Below, piece by piece: positions 28,321 through 37,720 of a DNA stretch of 64,000 nucleotides. Made by a program: the position numbers and the translations under genes. Under the pieces are notes generated by a model that made no database searches, was not told the DNA's origin, and was given only the letters and a program-made list of their open reading frames with translations. Numbering within the stretch: position 1 is the first letter of the stretch; every line of letters begins with the position of its first letter. The stretch is taken from contig JAEINP010000014.1 in the NCBI GenBank assembly GCA_016342355.1, positions 1 to 64,000 on the forward strand. The letters run 5' to 3'. Source of the stretch: Desulfatibacillum sp. Lineage in GTDB: Bacteria > Desulfobacterota > Desulfobacteria > Desulfobacterales > Desulfatibacillaceae.

Positions 28321-30735
28321 TTACCGGTTCAGGTCCCGGCCCGCCGGGTTGGGTCCCAGGTCGCGCAGTTTTTTGTCCATGTCTGCGATGGTATCCACAA
28401 AAAGCTGGTAGTTGGACACCCCAATGTAGTCAAAGCGCAGGCGGGTGGTGCTCAATCCCAGTTGCTCCATGAGATTGTGCATGAGGGCCGTGCGTTTGTC
28501 CGTGAGATAGTTGCCGTTGATGTGATGGCAGCCCTGGGGCGGGCATCCTCCCACCAGGATTCCGTCCACGCCTTGTTTGAACATTTCCATAATCAGGGCG
28601 GTGTTTACGGAGGAGGAGCAACGGATGCGTATGCTCCGGAAATTGGTGAGGGCTTTCAAGCCGTTTATACTGGCCATGTCGGCTGCGGCATAGGAGCACC
28701 AGTAGCACAACAGGGCCAGGATTTTTGGATCTCCGTTTTTGACGCCTTTAAACGCCACGTCCACCTGGTCCAGAATTTGTTGGTCCGAAAAATTGACCAA
28801 AGAGGCTGCGTGGGTAGGGCAGGCGGCGGCGCAGAATCCGCAGGCCTGGCAAAAGGCCGGATCGCATACCATACCCTCTGTTGTGAATTTGATGGCGCCG
28901 TGGGGGCAAACGGTCTCGCATATGCGGCAGGAAACACAGTAATCCGGATCAATGCGGCTGGCGAACTTGCCCATCTCCTTTTTGCCCTTGAGGAAATAGG
29001 GCAACACATTCATGGCGGCGGCATGTCCCTGTTCCACGGCTTGCTGCACCACCTTGGGACCGGAGGCCGCGCCGATCACATAGACCCGGTCCACCAGCGA
29101 CTCCGTTGGCCGGAATATGCGGGGCTGGTTTTCAATGGGAAAACCCGCCTCGTCGGTCCTCAACTGGAGTTGGGTGATGAGGTTATCCGGGTCCTTTTGA
29201 GGGAGTTGAGCCGAAGCCAGCACGATCATGTCCGCGTTAAGGAGCAGCTTGCCGTCCTCGAACACATGCTCCCCGCCCGAGGATTCGGTTTGGTCGTCAA
29301 GCTGGTTGAGGGAGACGGCCAGGCCGCCTTCTTCGGAAGCGGTGATGGCGTCAATATTCCCCTTCACGAACTCAATGCCCATTTTTTGCACGGTGTCGTA
29401 GAGGCTTTCAAAGGTGCGTTCGTAGGTGCGGATGTCGTAGTAGTAAATGATGGTCACCTCGGTTTCCATCATGCCCTGAGCCACCCGCATGGCCTGCTTC
29501 ATGGTGATGCCGCAGCAGGTTTTGGAGCAGTGGGGCACGCCCTGGCCCTCTTTGTCCCGGGTCGCCCGGGACCCTGCGCACAGCACAAACACGATGTGTT
29601 CGGGCGTTTCACCGTCCGAGGGTCTTTTGACGCCATGCTCCAGAAGCCGTTCAAACTCCATGCCCGTCACCACGTCCGGGGAGGCGTATCCCAGTTCCGG
29701 GCGATTATGTACCGTGGCCGCGTCAAAGCCTGTGCCCAGGAACACGGCGCCGTATGTATCCTGAATAATACTGAGCTTGGCGCTCAGGTCAATGGCTTGG
29801 GTGGGGCAGATTTTTTCGCACTCTCCGCATTTTGTGCAAAAACTGTCCATGATGTTGTAGACGTCGGGCACGGCCCGCACAAAATCCTTGTCGATGGCCT
29901 TGCGGGAGAACAGGCCCTCGTCGTAGGAGCTGAGGGCGTATTCGGGGCACACCCTGGCGCATTCCCCGCAGGCAGTGCATTTGTCTTCGTCCACGTATTT
30001 GGGGGCGCATTGGATGGTGGCCAGAAAGTTGCCGTCCTCTTTTTCTATATGCGAAATCCTGGACTGGGTGTGCACGCCGATGAGGGGATTCATGACCACC
30101 CCGGAAGCCTGCACAGGCCCCACGCACATGCTCACGCATTTTCCGGCCCAGTTTTCCGACTGGAACAAAAGGGATATCTGGCACAGCCTGCCGCCCAGAT
30201 AGGTCCCCTTTTCCACAATGTCCACTTCCTTGCCCACCCCTGCCAGATCCTTGGCCGCGGCAAGGCCCGCGGGACCGCCGCCGATCACCAGGGCTTTGTC
30301 CGAAATCAGCACGTCAGGCAGGCTTTCCCTGTCCAGGCGCAGCCGGGCGTGGGCCATGGCGATTTCGTCCAGGGCTTTGGCCGTGGTTTCCGGTCCGGGT
30401 TCATGGAGCCAGGCGCATTGCTCCCGGATGTTGGCGACCTCGTACATGGCCCGGTTGACGCCTGTTTTTTGAAGGGTGGCGGTGATGAATTCCTCGGGAA
30501 AGCGGAGAGATGTTCTGGGGGAGCAACCGGCGAAAAGAACCCGGTCCGCGCCGGATTCCCCGATCTCTTGCCGGAGGTTTTCCATTTCCCCCTGGCTGCA
30601 CAGGATATCCGTTTCCTTGACAAACACCACGTTGGGGAGTTTGGCGGCTTCCTGCGTCAGGTGCGCCGTGTCCAGACTTCCTGAAATCCGGCCTTTGCAA
30701 TTGCAAATCCAGACACCGATCTTGGGTTCGGCCAT
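28321..30735 (-). CDS. hdrA: Heterodisulfide reductase subunit A fused to MvhD
   Basis: An 804-residue electron-bifurcating flavoprotein. The N-terminus GVWICNCKGRIS and the CSPRTS segment belong to the HdrA N-domain. FAD binds at VIGGGPAGLAAAKDLA (about 150). Four ferredoxin motifs follow (CTACGECARVCP, CTKCGECEKICP, CVSCRICETVCP, CQACGFCAAACP). The last 140 residues are an MvhD domain (LLCYWCSYAAAD, GGCPPQGCHHINGN), which contacts the hydrogenase. Fusion of HdrA and MvhD is known in other sulfate reducers. HdrB and HdrC are absent from this cluster, so the electron acceptor side must be elsewhere or different. AAGGAGGGG lies before the ATG. Confidence 0.94.
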   Translation of the reverse strand: MAEPKIGVWICNCKGRISGSLDTAHLTQEAAKLPNVVFVKETDILCSQGEMENLRQEIGESGADRVLFAGCSPRTSLRFPEEFITATLQKTGVNRAMYEVANIREQCAWLHEPGPETTAKALDEIAMAHARLRLDRESLPDVLISDKALVIGGGPAGLAAAKDLAGVGKEVDIVEKGTYLGGRLCQISLLFQSENWAGKCVSMCVGPVQASGVVMNPLIGVHTQSRISHIEKEDGNFLATIQCAPKYVDEDKCTACGECARVCPEYALSSYDEGLFSRKAIDKDFVRAVPDVYNIMDSFCTKCGECEKICPTQAIDLSAKLSIIQDTYGAVFLGTGFDAATVHNRPELGYASPDVVTGMEFERLLEHGVKRPSDGETPEHIVFVLCAGSRATRDKEGQGVPHCSKTCCGITMKQAMRVAQGMMETEVTIIYYYDIRTYERTFESLYDTVQKMGIEFVKGNIDAITASEEGGLAVSLNQLDDQTESSGGEHVFEDGKLLLNADMIVLASAQLPQKDPDNLITQLQLRTDEAGFPIENQPRIFRPTESLVDRVYVIGAASGPKVVQQAVEQGHAAAMNVLPYFLKGKKEMGKFASRIDPDYCVSCRICETVCPHGAIKFTTEGMVCDPAFCQACGFCAAACPTHAASLVNFSDQQILDQVDVAFKGVKNGDPKILALLCYWCSYAAADMASINGLKALTNFRSIRIRCSSSVNTALIMEMFKQGVDGILVGGCPPQGCHHINGNYLTDKRTALMHNLMEQLGLSTTRLRFDYIGVSNYQLFVDTIADMDKKLRDLGPNPAGRDLNR

Positions 30736-31250
30736 GAATAGCCCCTCCTTGTGATCCCGGCAGGCCTGGCGGCCCGCCCTTTATGCTGTGTTTGAACGGC
30801 TGATCGCCCAAAGGCTTAAGGCAAGTGCGGCAATAAGAATAGAATTGACGAAAAGCGTACCACAAAGCCCCTGATAATTGCAAGGATGGGAAATGGCTTG
30901 GTTATTGGAGTAATTAGAGGGCTGTTTGCTTGCCCCCATCCTGTCCCTGTCAGAGGCGGACAAGCCTCCCCCGCGTGGGGGGAAGGGACGAAGACTGGAG
31001 GGAGAAGGCCTCCGAGCGGTTCAAAACGATGACTTGGGCGGGTGGCGCTGGCGCCATAAAATAGCAGTAGGGTGGCCCAAGCCTGTCATTCCCGACTAGG
31101 ACATTCGGGAATGACCATGGGTAGGGAACAGGCCGGATTAGCGATCATGGTCCACGGCAATCCCTTTTTGCATGTCCTAAATGATTGACACTTTCCAGCC
31201 CTGAAACTATGCTCCTGCCCATGTCAATCCTCAATTCTTAAGGGGTATCC
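30736..31250. other. Intergenic region between hydrogenase operon and kinase gene
   Basis: 515 bp between divergently transcribed units. It contains one copy of a dispersed palindromic repeat (30933-30993), and the promoters of hdrA (leftward) and the kinase (rightward) should lie here. A 60-codon minus-strand frame (30781-30963) is not protein-like. Confidence 0.5.
30933..30993. repeat. Dispersed palindromic repeat, copy A
   Basis: Shares CCCCCATCCTGTCC at one end and GGGGGGAAGGGACGAAG at the other with copies at 50064-50106 and 54736-54779. This copy has an extra insertion of about 17 nt in the left half. CCCCCGCGTGGGGGG forms the central hairpin. Confidence 0.75.
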
Positions 31251-32885
31251 ATGGCTGATGACCAGAAACAACTCAATTGTTGGGAGTATACCGGGTGCGG
31301 AAAAGAGCCCGGAGGCATGCATGTGGATGAGTCCGGCCCATGCCCGGCATCCACCGATGCTGCCCTGGACGGCGTCAATGGCGGAACAAACGGGGGACGC
31401 CTGTGCTGGGCTGTGGACAATACCCTGTGCCACAATCATACTCCTGACAAGGACGGGGACAATCTCACATCCTGCCTTGCCTGCCCGTTTTTCCAAAAGG
31501 TCCATGAAACCGAGGACGCCGGAGACCTGCGCACAAAATTTCTCCGTTTCGTCACCATGGACGGCGCCAAACCCCTGGTGGACGGGCTGGAGTTCAAACA
31601 TGTCGCCAAAGGGGAGCGGTTCATCACCCAGGACACCCCCGGAGACAACGCGTACATCATCCAAAAAGGCTCTTGCCGGATGCTGGTGGAAAAAGCCGGG
31701 GAAGTCCATACCGTGGGCCATCGGGGACTGGGGGACATTGTGGGCGTTACAGCCCTCCTGACCGGCGCGCCCTATTCCTCCCATGCCGAGGCCGAAACCG
31801 CCATGTGCCTGTGGGTGGTTCGCCGGGATCAGTTCGAAGCCATGGTGGAAAAGGACCGCGACCTCATGGAGTTCCTTACCGAACTGGTGGCCAACCGCCT
31901 GGACACCAACCGGCCCATTGCCGACAGGGCCATCGGCAAGTACACAGCCCGGGAGATTCTGGGACGGGGCGGGTTTTCCATTGTGTATAAGGGAGTCCAC
32001 ACCGTTTTGGAAATGCCCGTGGCCATTAAGATGCTGCACCACGACAAAGCCCTGGATTCCGACTTCCTGGCCAGCTTCCGCAACGAGGCCGAAAGCATCG
32101 CCAAACTCAATCACGACAATATCGTCAAAGTCCATGATATTGAGGAGTTATACCGGACCGTTTTCATCATCATGGAACTGCTCCAGGGGGAACTTCTTTC
32201 CACGATGATTAATCGCCTGGGCAGGCTGTCGCCCCTACTGGCGGCGGACTTCATCGTCCAAACCTGCCGGGGCCTGGAATATGCCCATCAGCACGGAATC
32301 ATCCACCGCGACATCAACACCTCCAACCTGTTCATCCAGGTTGGGGATAGGCTGAAAATCATGGATTTCGGCCTGGCCTGCCAGACAGGCACCGAGGACT
32401 TCGGCGCCTCGGGCACGGCGGCATTTATGTCGCCGGAGCAGATTGACGGAGACCCGGTGGACGAACGGACCGACATCTACTCCCTCGGCCTGGCCGCCTA
32501 CGAAATGGTCACAGGGGAGCGGGCCTTTCCCGGCAGCGATGTGCAGGCTTTGCTGGACGGTCATTTGACCCGGGACGCGCCTGATCCGGCCGAAAAGGTT
32601 TCGGACCTGCCCCGGGCCCTGAGGGATATGATTTGCAAGGCTGGTAAAAGGAACCCGGACGAACGCTACGCCAACGCACGGGAAATCATGGAGGATTTGA
32701 CCGCCATATTGCCCCAGTGCGATCTCCAGCCCGAGTGCGCGGTTCCAATTCGTAAAATGACCACCCTGTTCCTCATATATGAGGATGGCAAACAAGAGGA
32801 GATCACCCGTCTGACCGAGGAGTTCTCCATCAAAGTCAAGGAACTGGGAGTCATGGTAAAAGCCGCGGATTTTCGCGATATTTAA
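31251..32885 (+). CDS. Two-CW / cyclic-nucleotide-binding / Ser-Thr protein kinase
   Basis: A 544-residue cytoplasmic kinase. Residues 8-85 are a Cys/Trp-rich two-CW domain (NCWEYTGCGKEPGG, LCWAVDNTLC, CLACPFF) that may bind metal or sense redox. Residues about 100-215 form a cNMP-binding-like domain (GERFITQDTPGDNAYIIQKGSC). The kinase domain (about 226-500) has GRGGFSIVYKG, VAIKML (ATP-binding Lys), a catalytic loop HRDINTSN with Asp354, and DFGLACQ, then APE-like MSPEQ. The usual Lys after HRD-I/L is Asn356, an uncommon change. A PP2C gene follows 15 bp downstream, making a kinase-phosphatase pair. Confidence 0.92.
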   Translation: MADDQKQLNCWEYTGCGKEPGGMHVDESGPCPASTDAALDGVNGGTNGGRLCWAVDNTLCHNHTPDKDGDNLTSCLACPFFQKVHETEDAGDLRTKFLRFVTMDGAKPLVDGLEFKHVAKGERFITQDTPGDNAYIIQKGSCRMLVEKAGEVHTVGHRGLGDIVGVTALLTGAPYSSHAEAETAMCLWVVRRDQFEAMVEKDRDLMEFLTELVANRLDTNRPIADRAIGKYTAREILGRGGFSIVYKGVHTVLEMPVAIKMLHHDKALDSDFLASFRNEAESIAKLNHDNIVKVHDIEELYRTVFIIMELLQGELLSTMINRLGRLSPLLAADFIVQTCRGLEYAHQHGIIHRDINTSNLFIQVGDRLKIMDFGLACQTGTEDFGASGTAAFMSPEQIDGDPVDERTDIYSLGLAAYEMVTGERAFPGSDVQALLDGHLTRDAPDPAEKVSDLPRALRDMICKAGKRNPDERYANAREIMEDLTAILPQCDLQPECAVPIRKMTTLFLIYEDGKQEEITRLTEEFSIKVKELGVMVKAADFRDI

Positions 32886-32900
32886 AAGGAAGGTGTGTGT

Positions 32901-33608
32901 GTGGAATCATTTGCCTTAAGCACCATAGGCCTGAAACGGAACGAAAACCAGGACCGGTATCTGGTGAAGGAGTTCAAAGACGGAACCGTTCTCCTGGCCA
33001 TTGCCGATGGCATGGGATCGTCCGCAGGCGGGGGCGTGGCCGCTCAAATGGTCATGGATAGTCTGGACACCCTGGACGGGAGGGATATTTCCTCCCATTC
33101 AATCATGGAAAAACTGGTGCTGGAGTCGGATCAGGCCATTTCGTGCAAGGCGTCGGAAGACGCATGCATGGAAGATATGGGCGCGACCCTGACGGCGGTA
33201 GTGATCAAGGACGGAACAGCCCAATGGGTGCATGTGGGGGACAGTCGGTTAGTGGCCTTTGAAAAGGGCAGGCTGCGCTTTATCACCAAGGACCAGAACA
33301 TGGCTTGGTTCCTGGCGGACGAGGGGGAAATCGCGGCTTCGGAGGTGTGCGGCCATCCGGGATTGAGACTCCTGGACCAGTGCGTGGGTTGCGGCGATTG
33401 CGAACCCGTGACAGGCGCCCTGGAAATCAGTCCGGGCGCCTTGTTCATGCTCACCACGGACGGTGTCCACGATCATATTACCCCGGGGGCTTTGGCCCGC
33501 ATCCTGGCAGGTGAGGAAAGCCTGGAACACAAGGCCCGGGCGGTGATGGAAATCATTCGAAAAGCAGGCAGCACCGACGATTCCACCATTGTTATGGCTA
33601 TAATCTAA
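32901..33608 (+). CDS. PP2C-type protein phosphatase
   Basis: A 235-residue metal-dependent Ser/Thr phosphatase. It has the PPM motifs RNENQDRY, ADGMGSSAGGG, GATLTAVVI, VHVGDSRL, LTTDGVHDHI and DDSTIV, which supply the aspartates for the two-metal site. The GTG at 32901 is preferred because AAAAGGAAGG lies seven bases before it; the GTG at 32895 would sit almost on the ribosome site. It is 15 bp after the kinase gene and probably reverses its phosphorylation. Confidence 0.92.
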   Translation: MESFALSTIGLKRNENQDRYLVKEFKDGTVLLAIADGMGSSAGGGVAAQMVMDSLDTLDGRDISSHSIMEKLVLESDQAISCKASEDACMEDMGATLTAVVIKDGTAQWVHVGDSRLVAFEKGRLRFITKDQNMAWFLADEGEIAASEVCGHPGLRLLDQCVGCGDCEPVTGALEISPGALFMLTTDGVHDHITPGALARILAGEESLEHKARAVMEIIRKAGSTDDSTIVMAII

Positions 33609-33748
33609 GGCCTGAATCAATCCAGCCATATAGAGCCGTTCAATATGGTTTCCTTGTGCTAATGCAGCCCGCTGGCTTGCATACAGAGATTTGTAAACGA
33701 CATTACACTTTCGGATAGTCCGGAAAGTTGAATTTTAAGGAATAAAAT

Positions 33749-34648
33749 ATGTCCAAGCTGGACCTTGTTCCCCTGAGCGACAAGCTCTTTTTGGTGAATG
33801 CCCCCAATGAAGGCCGTTTTCCCCTGTCCCATTCGTTCCTGATACGCGGCGAAAAAACCGTGCTCATTGACACGGGCTGCGGCCTGGATGTATGCCGCGC
33901 CCTGATGGAGGAATTTCCTATTGAAGCGGTATACAACTCCCACGCCCACCCGGACCATATTGCCGGGAATTTTTTGTTCCGGGGCATCGATATTTTTACG
34001 CCAGACGTTCGTTCCATGGAAACCGGCACACTCGACATATTGGCCACGCGTCTGGTGGGGCCTGATCCCAAAGTGATGGACTTTTGGAAAACCTTTGTCC
34101 GGCAGTTCACAGGCATTGAGGATTACGAAGCCACGGGAACTTTTTCTGACGGCGATATCCTGGATTTCGGGGGAATCACCCTCCAAGCCATTCATACACC
34201 CGGACATTTGGAAGACCATTTTTGCTTTTGGGAGCCTGAAAATAAAATCCTTATGTCTTTTGACATCGACCTGACCGGCTTTGGCCCTTTTTGTGGAAAT
34301 CCGGAAAGCGATATCCAGGCCTTTATGGAATCCCTGGACAAGGTCATGGCTCTGAAACCCGCTGTGGCGGCCAGTTCCCATAGGCCTCCCATATTTAAAA
34401 ACGCAGGCCGGGCTTTGCAGGCTTTCCAGGATAAATTCGCCCGCAATGACCAATCCATCCTGGAAACCCTGGATGCCCCCAAGACCCTGGAGGAAATCCT
34501 GGCTCTCAAGCCCATTTATAAGAAGTATTTTCCCGGAGGGGAAGTCCTGTACCGTTTTTTCGAACGCAACATGATTTCCAAGCATCTTGCCCGGCTGGAA
34601 GTCCAGGGCAGGGTTACCCTCGCAGGCGGTCAGTACCGGGTGCTATAG
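33749..34648 (+). CDS. MBL-fold metallohydrolase
   Basis: A 299-residue metallo-beta-lactamase-fold hydrolase. The metal motif is NSHAHPDHIAGN, then HTPGHLEDHFCFWE for the third histidine, MSFDIDLTGFG for the bridging aspartate, and SSHRPPI for the last histidine. The C-terminal 90 residues are helical and may form a winged-helix-like end (YKKYFPGGEVLYRFFER), as in lactamase_B/LACTB2-like proteins. The substrate (thioester, phosphodiester or other) cannot be told. AAGGAATAAAAT precedes the ATG. Confidence 0.88.
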   Translation: MSKLDLVPLSDKLFLVNAPNEGRFPLSHSFLIRGEKTVLIDTGCGLDVCRALMEEFPIEAVYNSHAHPDHIAGNFLFRGIDIFTPDVRSMETGTLDILATRLVGPDPKVMDFWKTFVRQFTGIEDYEATGTFSDGDILDFGGITLQAIHTPGHLEDHFCFWEPENKILMSFDIDLTGFGPFCGNPESDIQAFMESLDKVMALKPAVAASSHRPPIFKNAGRALQAFQDKFARNDQSILETLDAPKTLEEILALKPIYKKYFPGGEVLYRFFERNMISKHLARLEVQGRVTLAGGQYRVL

Positions 34649-34671
34649 CATTTCGTCTTTTTTATGTAATA

Positions 34672-36150
34672 TCAATTTGTTGATGTTGTTGTTTTCAAAT
34701 CAGGATACATGCTTAGGACGGCGCCCATGTACTCCTTGATTTGGTCGGCGTAGGTCCAGTGGGTGAGGGCCAGGAGGCAGGCCAGTGCCAGGAGGCTGGC
34801 GGCCAGGGCCATGTTTTTCCGCTCCACAAAAAATGCGGCGGTGTAGTGAAAGACCGCTCCGGCGAACAGGCATAAATAGGGGACCGCAGGAGCCCGGTAT
34901 CGGGAATTGACTACAAAAATCAGGCCTGAAACCAAATATACGCCGACCACTCCGTACAGGAGAGCAAAGCGTTTTCCCTGCTTCAGACACAGGACCATCC
35001 CCAACAATCCCAGGGACGCAATCAGGCCGAAGCCCACAAAGGGGTATCCCAATGACCTTACATACCTGTAATGGTTCGCCTGGATGTGGTGAATCTCGAA
35101 ATTATGGAAAAACAGGGCCAGCTTGCGGCCTTCCAGCTGGACGTGCTTCCAGGGATGTTTTTTAAAATCAGCCAGGGTGAACCGGGTCCAGAACCGGGCC
35201 GCCTCTGACGGGGAAAGGGGGCGTCCCGCCAGTTCCGAGGCCTTTTTTCGGAACACCACGTGGGCGTAATCCACTGGCAATTCTCCGGCAGGGGGCTTGT
35301 CCTGGCCCGGAAGATATTGGGGGATGAAGACCGTGGTGGCTCCGGCGTTTCCGTGAAAGAACACCTTGCCGTAATCCGCAGTAACCAACACAAAATCGTT
35401 GAATTTGACATAATTGCGTACTGTAACCGGCGCTATAACCATCATGGCGGTTATAATATAAAGGAGAGGGTACAGGTTGGCTTTGTTATATATTTTTGAA
35501 TTTCTTAAAGCAAAATGAATCCACACACATGCAAAAATTATAAATAAAATGAAATTAGGCTTGGCGAGGACGGAAAGCCCTGAAAAAATTCCGGCGCCGG
35601 CAATGAGCCAGGGCGACGCCTCCTGTCCATGGGCGGCCCGGGTCAGCAGATAAATGGAAATCCCGTTAAAAAGCAGAACAAAGACATAGGGCTCCAGGGT
35701 GGATTCCAAAATCATGCCGTTGCCGTACATGGCGTAAATCAGCCCCGCCGCAAAGCCCACCTGCCTTGTGAAAAGCCTCAACCCCAGGGCGTAGATGAGC
35801 AGGCACACCAATGCGCCGGCCACAAGCTGGATAAACGGCAGATAGTCCAGGGTCCGGGGGGCGATTTTCGCCAAGGCCCCAAGCAGGCTCAGGTAAAAGG
35901 GGCTCACATCCAGGAGCCTTTGGCCCAGGTCTGCGCCGTTGGCCATTTCCCGCGCCAGGACCGTGTATTTGGCGAACACCTGGGCGTCGCACAAAATAAA
36001 ATAAAAGGCGATTCTGATTGCCAGGGCAATGAGGAACAGCAAAACGCCCCATTGGAAATCCGGTCGCAGAAAAAGCGAATCATCCCCGTGGCTGTTTCGC
36101 CTAAGCATATCCAGGGCGTTCCCTGGTTTTTTGTTGTTGCGATCAGTCAT
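34672..36150 (-). CDS. Polytopic glycosyltransferase-like membrane protein (GT39/ArnT-like)
   Basis: A 492-residue integral membrane protein with about eleven hydrophobic segments (beginning WGVLLFLIALAIRIAFYFIL). A long soluble loop lies between helices (about 265-345), as in GT-C glycosyltransferases of the PMT/ArnT type. AREMANGADLGQRLLDVSPFY after the first helix is the usual periplasmic loop location for the catalytic Asp. It should transfer sugars from lipid carriers to envelope targets. Its start is one base after the stop of the TIM-barrel gene upstream (TGA then ATG), so they form a coupled pair. Confidence 0.75.
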   Translation of the reverse strand: MTDRNNKKPGNALDMLRRNSHGDDSLFLRPDFQWGVLLFLIALAIRIAFYFILCDAQVFAKYTVLAREMANGADLGQRLLDVSPFYLSLLGALAKIAPRTLDYLPFIQLVAGALVCLLIYALGLRLFTRQVGFAAGLIYAMYGNGMILESTLEPYVFVLLFNGISIYLLTRAAHGQEASPWLIAGAGIFSGLSVLAKPNFILFIIFACVWIHFALRNSKIYNKANLYPLLYIITAMMVIAPVTVRNYVKFNDFVLVTADYGKVFFHGNAGATTVFIPQYLPGQDKPPAGELPVDYAHVVFRKKASELAGRPLSPSEAARFWTRFTLADFKKHPWKHVQLEGRKLALFFHNFEIHHIQANHYRYVRSLGYPFVGFGLIASLGLLGMVLCLKQGKRFALLYGVVGVYLVSGLIFVVNSRYRAPAVPYLCLFAGAVFHYTAAFFVERKNMALAASLLALACLLALTHWTYADQIKEYMGAVLSMYPDLKTTTSTN

Positions 36151-36151
36151 G

Positions 36152-36925
36152 TCAGGCGGCGTCCCACAGGCTGCGAACCAGTTGGCGGCTCAGGTCCGCA
36201 TATTTCCAGAACATATCCTGGTCCTGGCAAAAGACTTCCAGGGTGATGGTTTGGTCATAGCCTGTGCGTTTCAGGGCTTCTATTACGGATTTCCAGTCAA
36301 CGCCTCCCACCCCAAGGGGCATGTGATGGTCTGCGTTGCCCCGGTTGTCGGAAAAATGAACATGGTCGATTTTATGGCCCAGTTTTTTGAAAAAGCCGAG
36401 GGCGTCGTCGGCTCCAAAATGGGTATGTCCCACATCCAGGTGCAGGCCCAGGTCGGGGATTTCATCCAGCAGAAGGGAAAAAGTCTCCACCGTGTCAAAG
36501 GGGGCCGAGAAATTTTCCAGCACCAGTTTCAGGCCATGGCTTTTCGCCATTTGGCTCAGGGGCTTGAGAACCTCAACATGCGCCTTCACCCGGGCGGACT
36601 TGGCCCCGGGCGGGGCGGTGTAGCAGGGGTGGATATTCATGACGGCAGCGCCTAATGCCTGGAAAATGCGGGCGCACCGTTCCAGTTCCTTATAGCAGGC
36701 GTTTCGGACTTCATCGATCGGATAAGCATAGGGCAGGCAGGGGTCTGTATGGCCCACCACGTTCAGCTTGTATTTGTCCAGGAGTTTCCGCACCTTGTCT
36801 ACGTCCGGGTTCAATGCGCAGGGACCTTCAATGGTCAGGTCCAGAAAATCGTACCCGGCCTGGCCCATGGCGTTGATTTGCTCCGGCAAGGGCAGGGCAG
36901 GGTGGTTCATGAGGCCTATTTGCAT
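36152..36925 (-). CDS. Sugar phosphate isomerase/epimerase family TIM-barrel protein
   Basis: A 257-residue xylose-isomerase-like TIM barrel. Diagnostic parts are FLDLTIEGP, VGHTDPCLPYAYP, VMNIHPCY, LVLENFS, LGLHLDVGHTHFG, IDHVHFSDN and QTITLEVF, which supply Glu, Asp and His ligands for a divalent metal. The start at 36925 has GGGGAG at a good distance; the longer frame to 37000 has no ribosome site. It is followed immediately by the membrane glycosyltransferase-like gene. The substrate is unknown; the pairing suggests sugar or cyclitol processing. Confidence 0.85.
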   Translation of the reverse strand: MQIGLMNHPALPLPEQINAMGQAGYDFLDLTIEGPCALNPDVDKVRKLLDKYKLNVVGHTDPCLPYAYPIDEVRNACYKELERCARIFQALGAAVMNIHPCYTAPPGAKSARVKAHVEVLKPLSQMAKSHGLKLVLENFSAPFDTVETFSLLLDEIPDLGLHLDVGHTHFGADDALGFFKKLGHKIDHVHFSDNRGNADHHMPLGVGGVDWKSVIEALKRTGYDQTITLEVFCQDQDMFWKYADLSRQLVRSLWDAA

Positions 36926-37081
36926 GGGTTTTCTCCCCGGTTGGACGGACCAGAAGGCCCGTTTTGCAGGATTTGGGTTGCCAATGGCATGTTTTTCCAT
37001 GTACTAACCGCATATGGCGCAAAAGGCAAGCCCCAGTCCCGGGTGTTTGGTTGTGTCCAGGAAAGGAATGGCATACAGGCC

Positions 37082-37720
37082 ATGGGTTTTTGGATTTTAG
37101 GCGCGGGAAAATTCGGCCGGATTGCGGCGGAAAGAATCCGGGAGAAGCATCCCCCGGCTTTGATAACGGTCGTGGATAATGATCAGGACGCTTTGGACGC
37201 CCTGGATTCCGGGGTGGAGGCTTTACACATGCCGGGCGGGGAGTTCCTCTTCAACGCGCTGAGCCGGGAAAACGCCCCGGATTGGATTGTTCCGGCCATC
37301 CCCGTTCACATGGCCTATGAGTGGATCATGGCCCGCCTGGAAAGGGAAAAATCTCCCTGGCCCTTGCCCGTGCCGTTTGAAATTGCGGACCAGGTTCCCA
37401 ATCCTTTATGGGGACAGCAAGGAACGCTATACGCCAGCCAGGCGGATTTCCTGTGCCCGGATAACTGCCCGGAGCCTGAACACCACTGTTTCAAGACCGG
37501 CCTGCCCAGGGAAAATTTATTCGATATTTTTCGGCGTATGCAGGCGCCTGGTTATACGCAGGTAGTCATTCAAAGTTATCAGTTGACGCCCGGAGTGGGC
37601 GGGATCAAGCCGGATGATCTGTTTTTGGCTGAAAAACAGGTGCTTGCAGCATCCGGTCCTGTACTTGTCTGTACGGCCTGCCGGTGCCATGGGGTGATAA
37701 ACGGCCTGGAATTGACATAG
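37082..37720 (+). CDS. Rossmann-fold protein of unknown function
   Basis: A 212-residue protein that begins with an NAD(P)-binding loop (WILGAGKFGRIAAERI) followed by the acidic end of strand 2 (ITVVDNDQ). The remainder is not recognised. It carries a cysteine/histidine group (LCPDNCPEPEHHC) and a late CTACRCHG, which could hold an iron-sulfur cluster or zinc. The frame is open upstream to 36749 but that part overlaps the divergent TIM-barrel gene; ATG 37082 puts the glycine loop at the N-terminus as expected. Function not assigned. Confidence 0.7.
   Translation: MGFWILGAGKFGRIAAERIREKHPPALITVVDNDQDALDALDSGVEALHMPGGEFLFNALSRENAPDWIVPAIPVHMAYEWIMARLEREKSPWPLPVPFEIADQVPNPLWGQQGTLYASQADFLCPDNCPEPEHHCFKTGLPRENLFDIFRRMQAPGYTQVVIQSYQLTPGVGGIKPDDLFLAEKQVLAASGPVLVCTACRCHGVINGLELT

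Noticed and set aside
28195-30684. An 829-codon plus-strand open frame opposite hdrA
   Set aside because: It is the antisense of a clear HdrA-MvhD fusion; its His/Gly/Val-rich translation has no domain and no ribosome site. High GC codon bias opens the opposite frame.
31224-32135. A 303-codon minus-strand frame opposite the Ser/Thr kinase
   Set aside because: Translation lacks motifs and lies across the conserved cNMP and kinase regions read on the plus strand.
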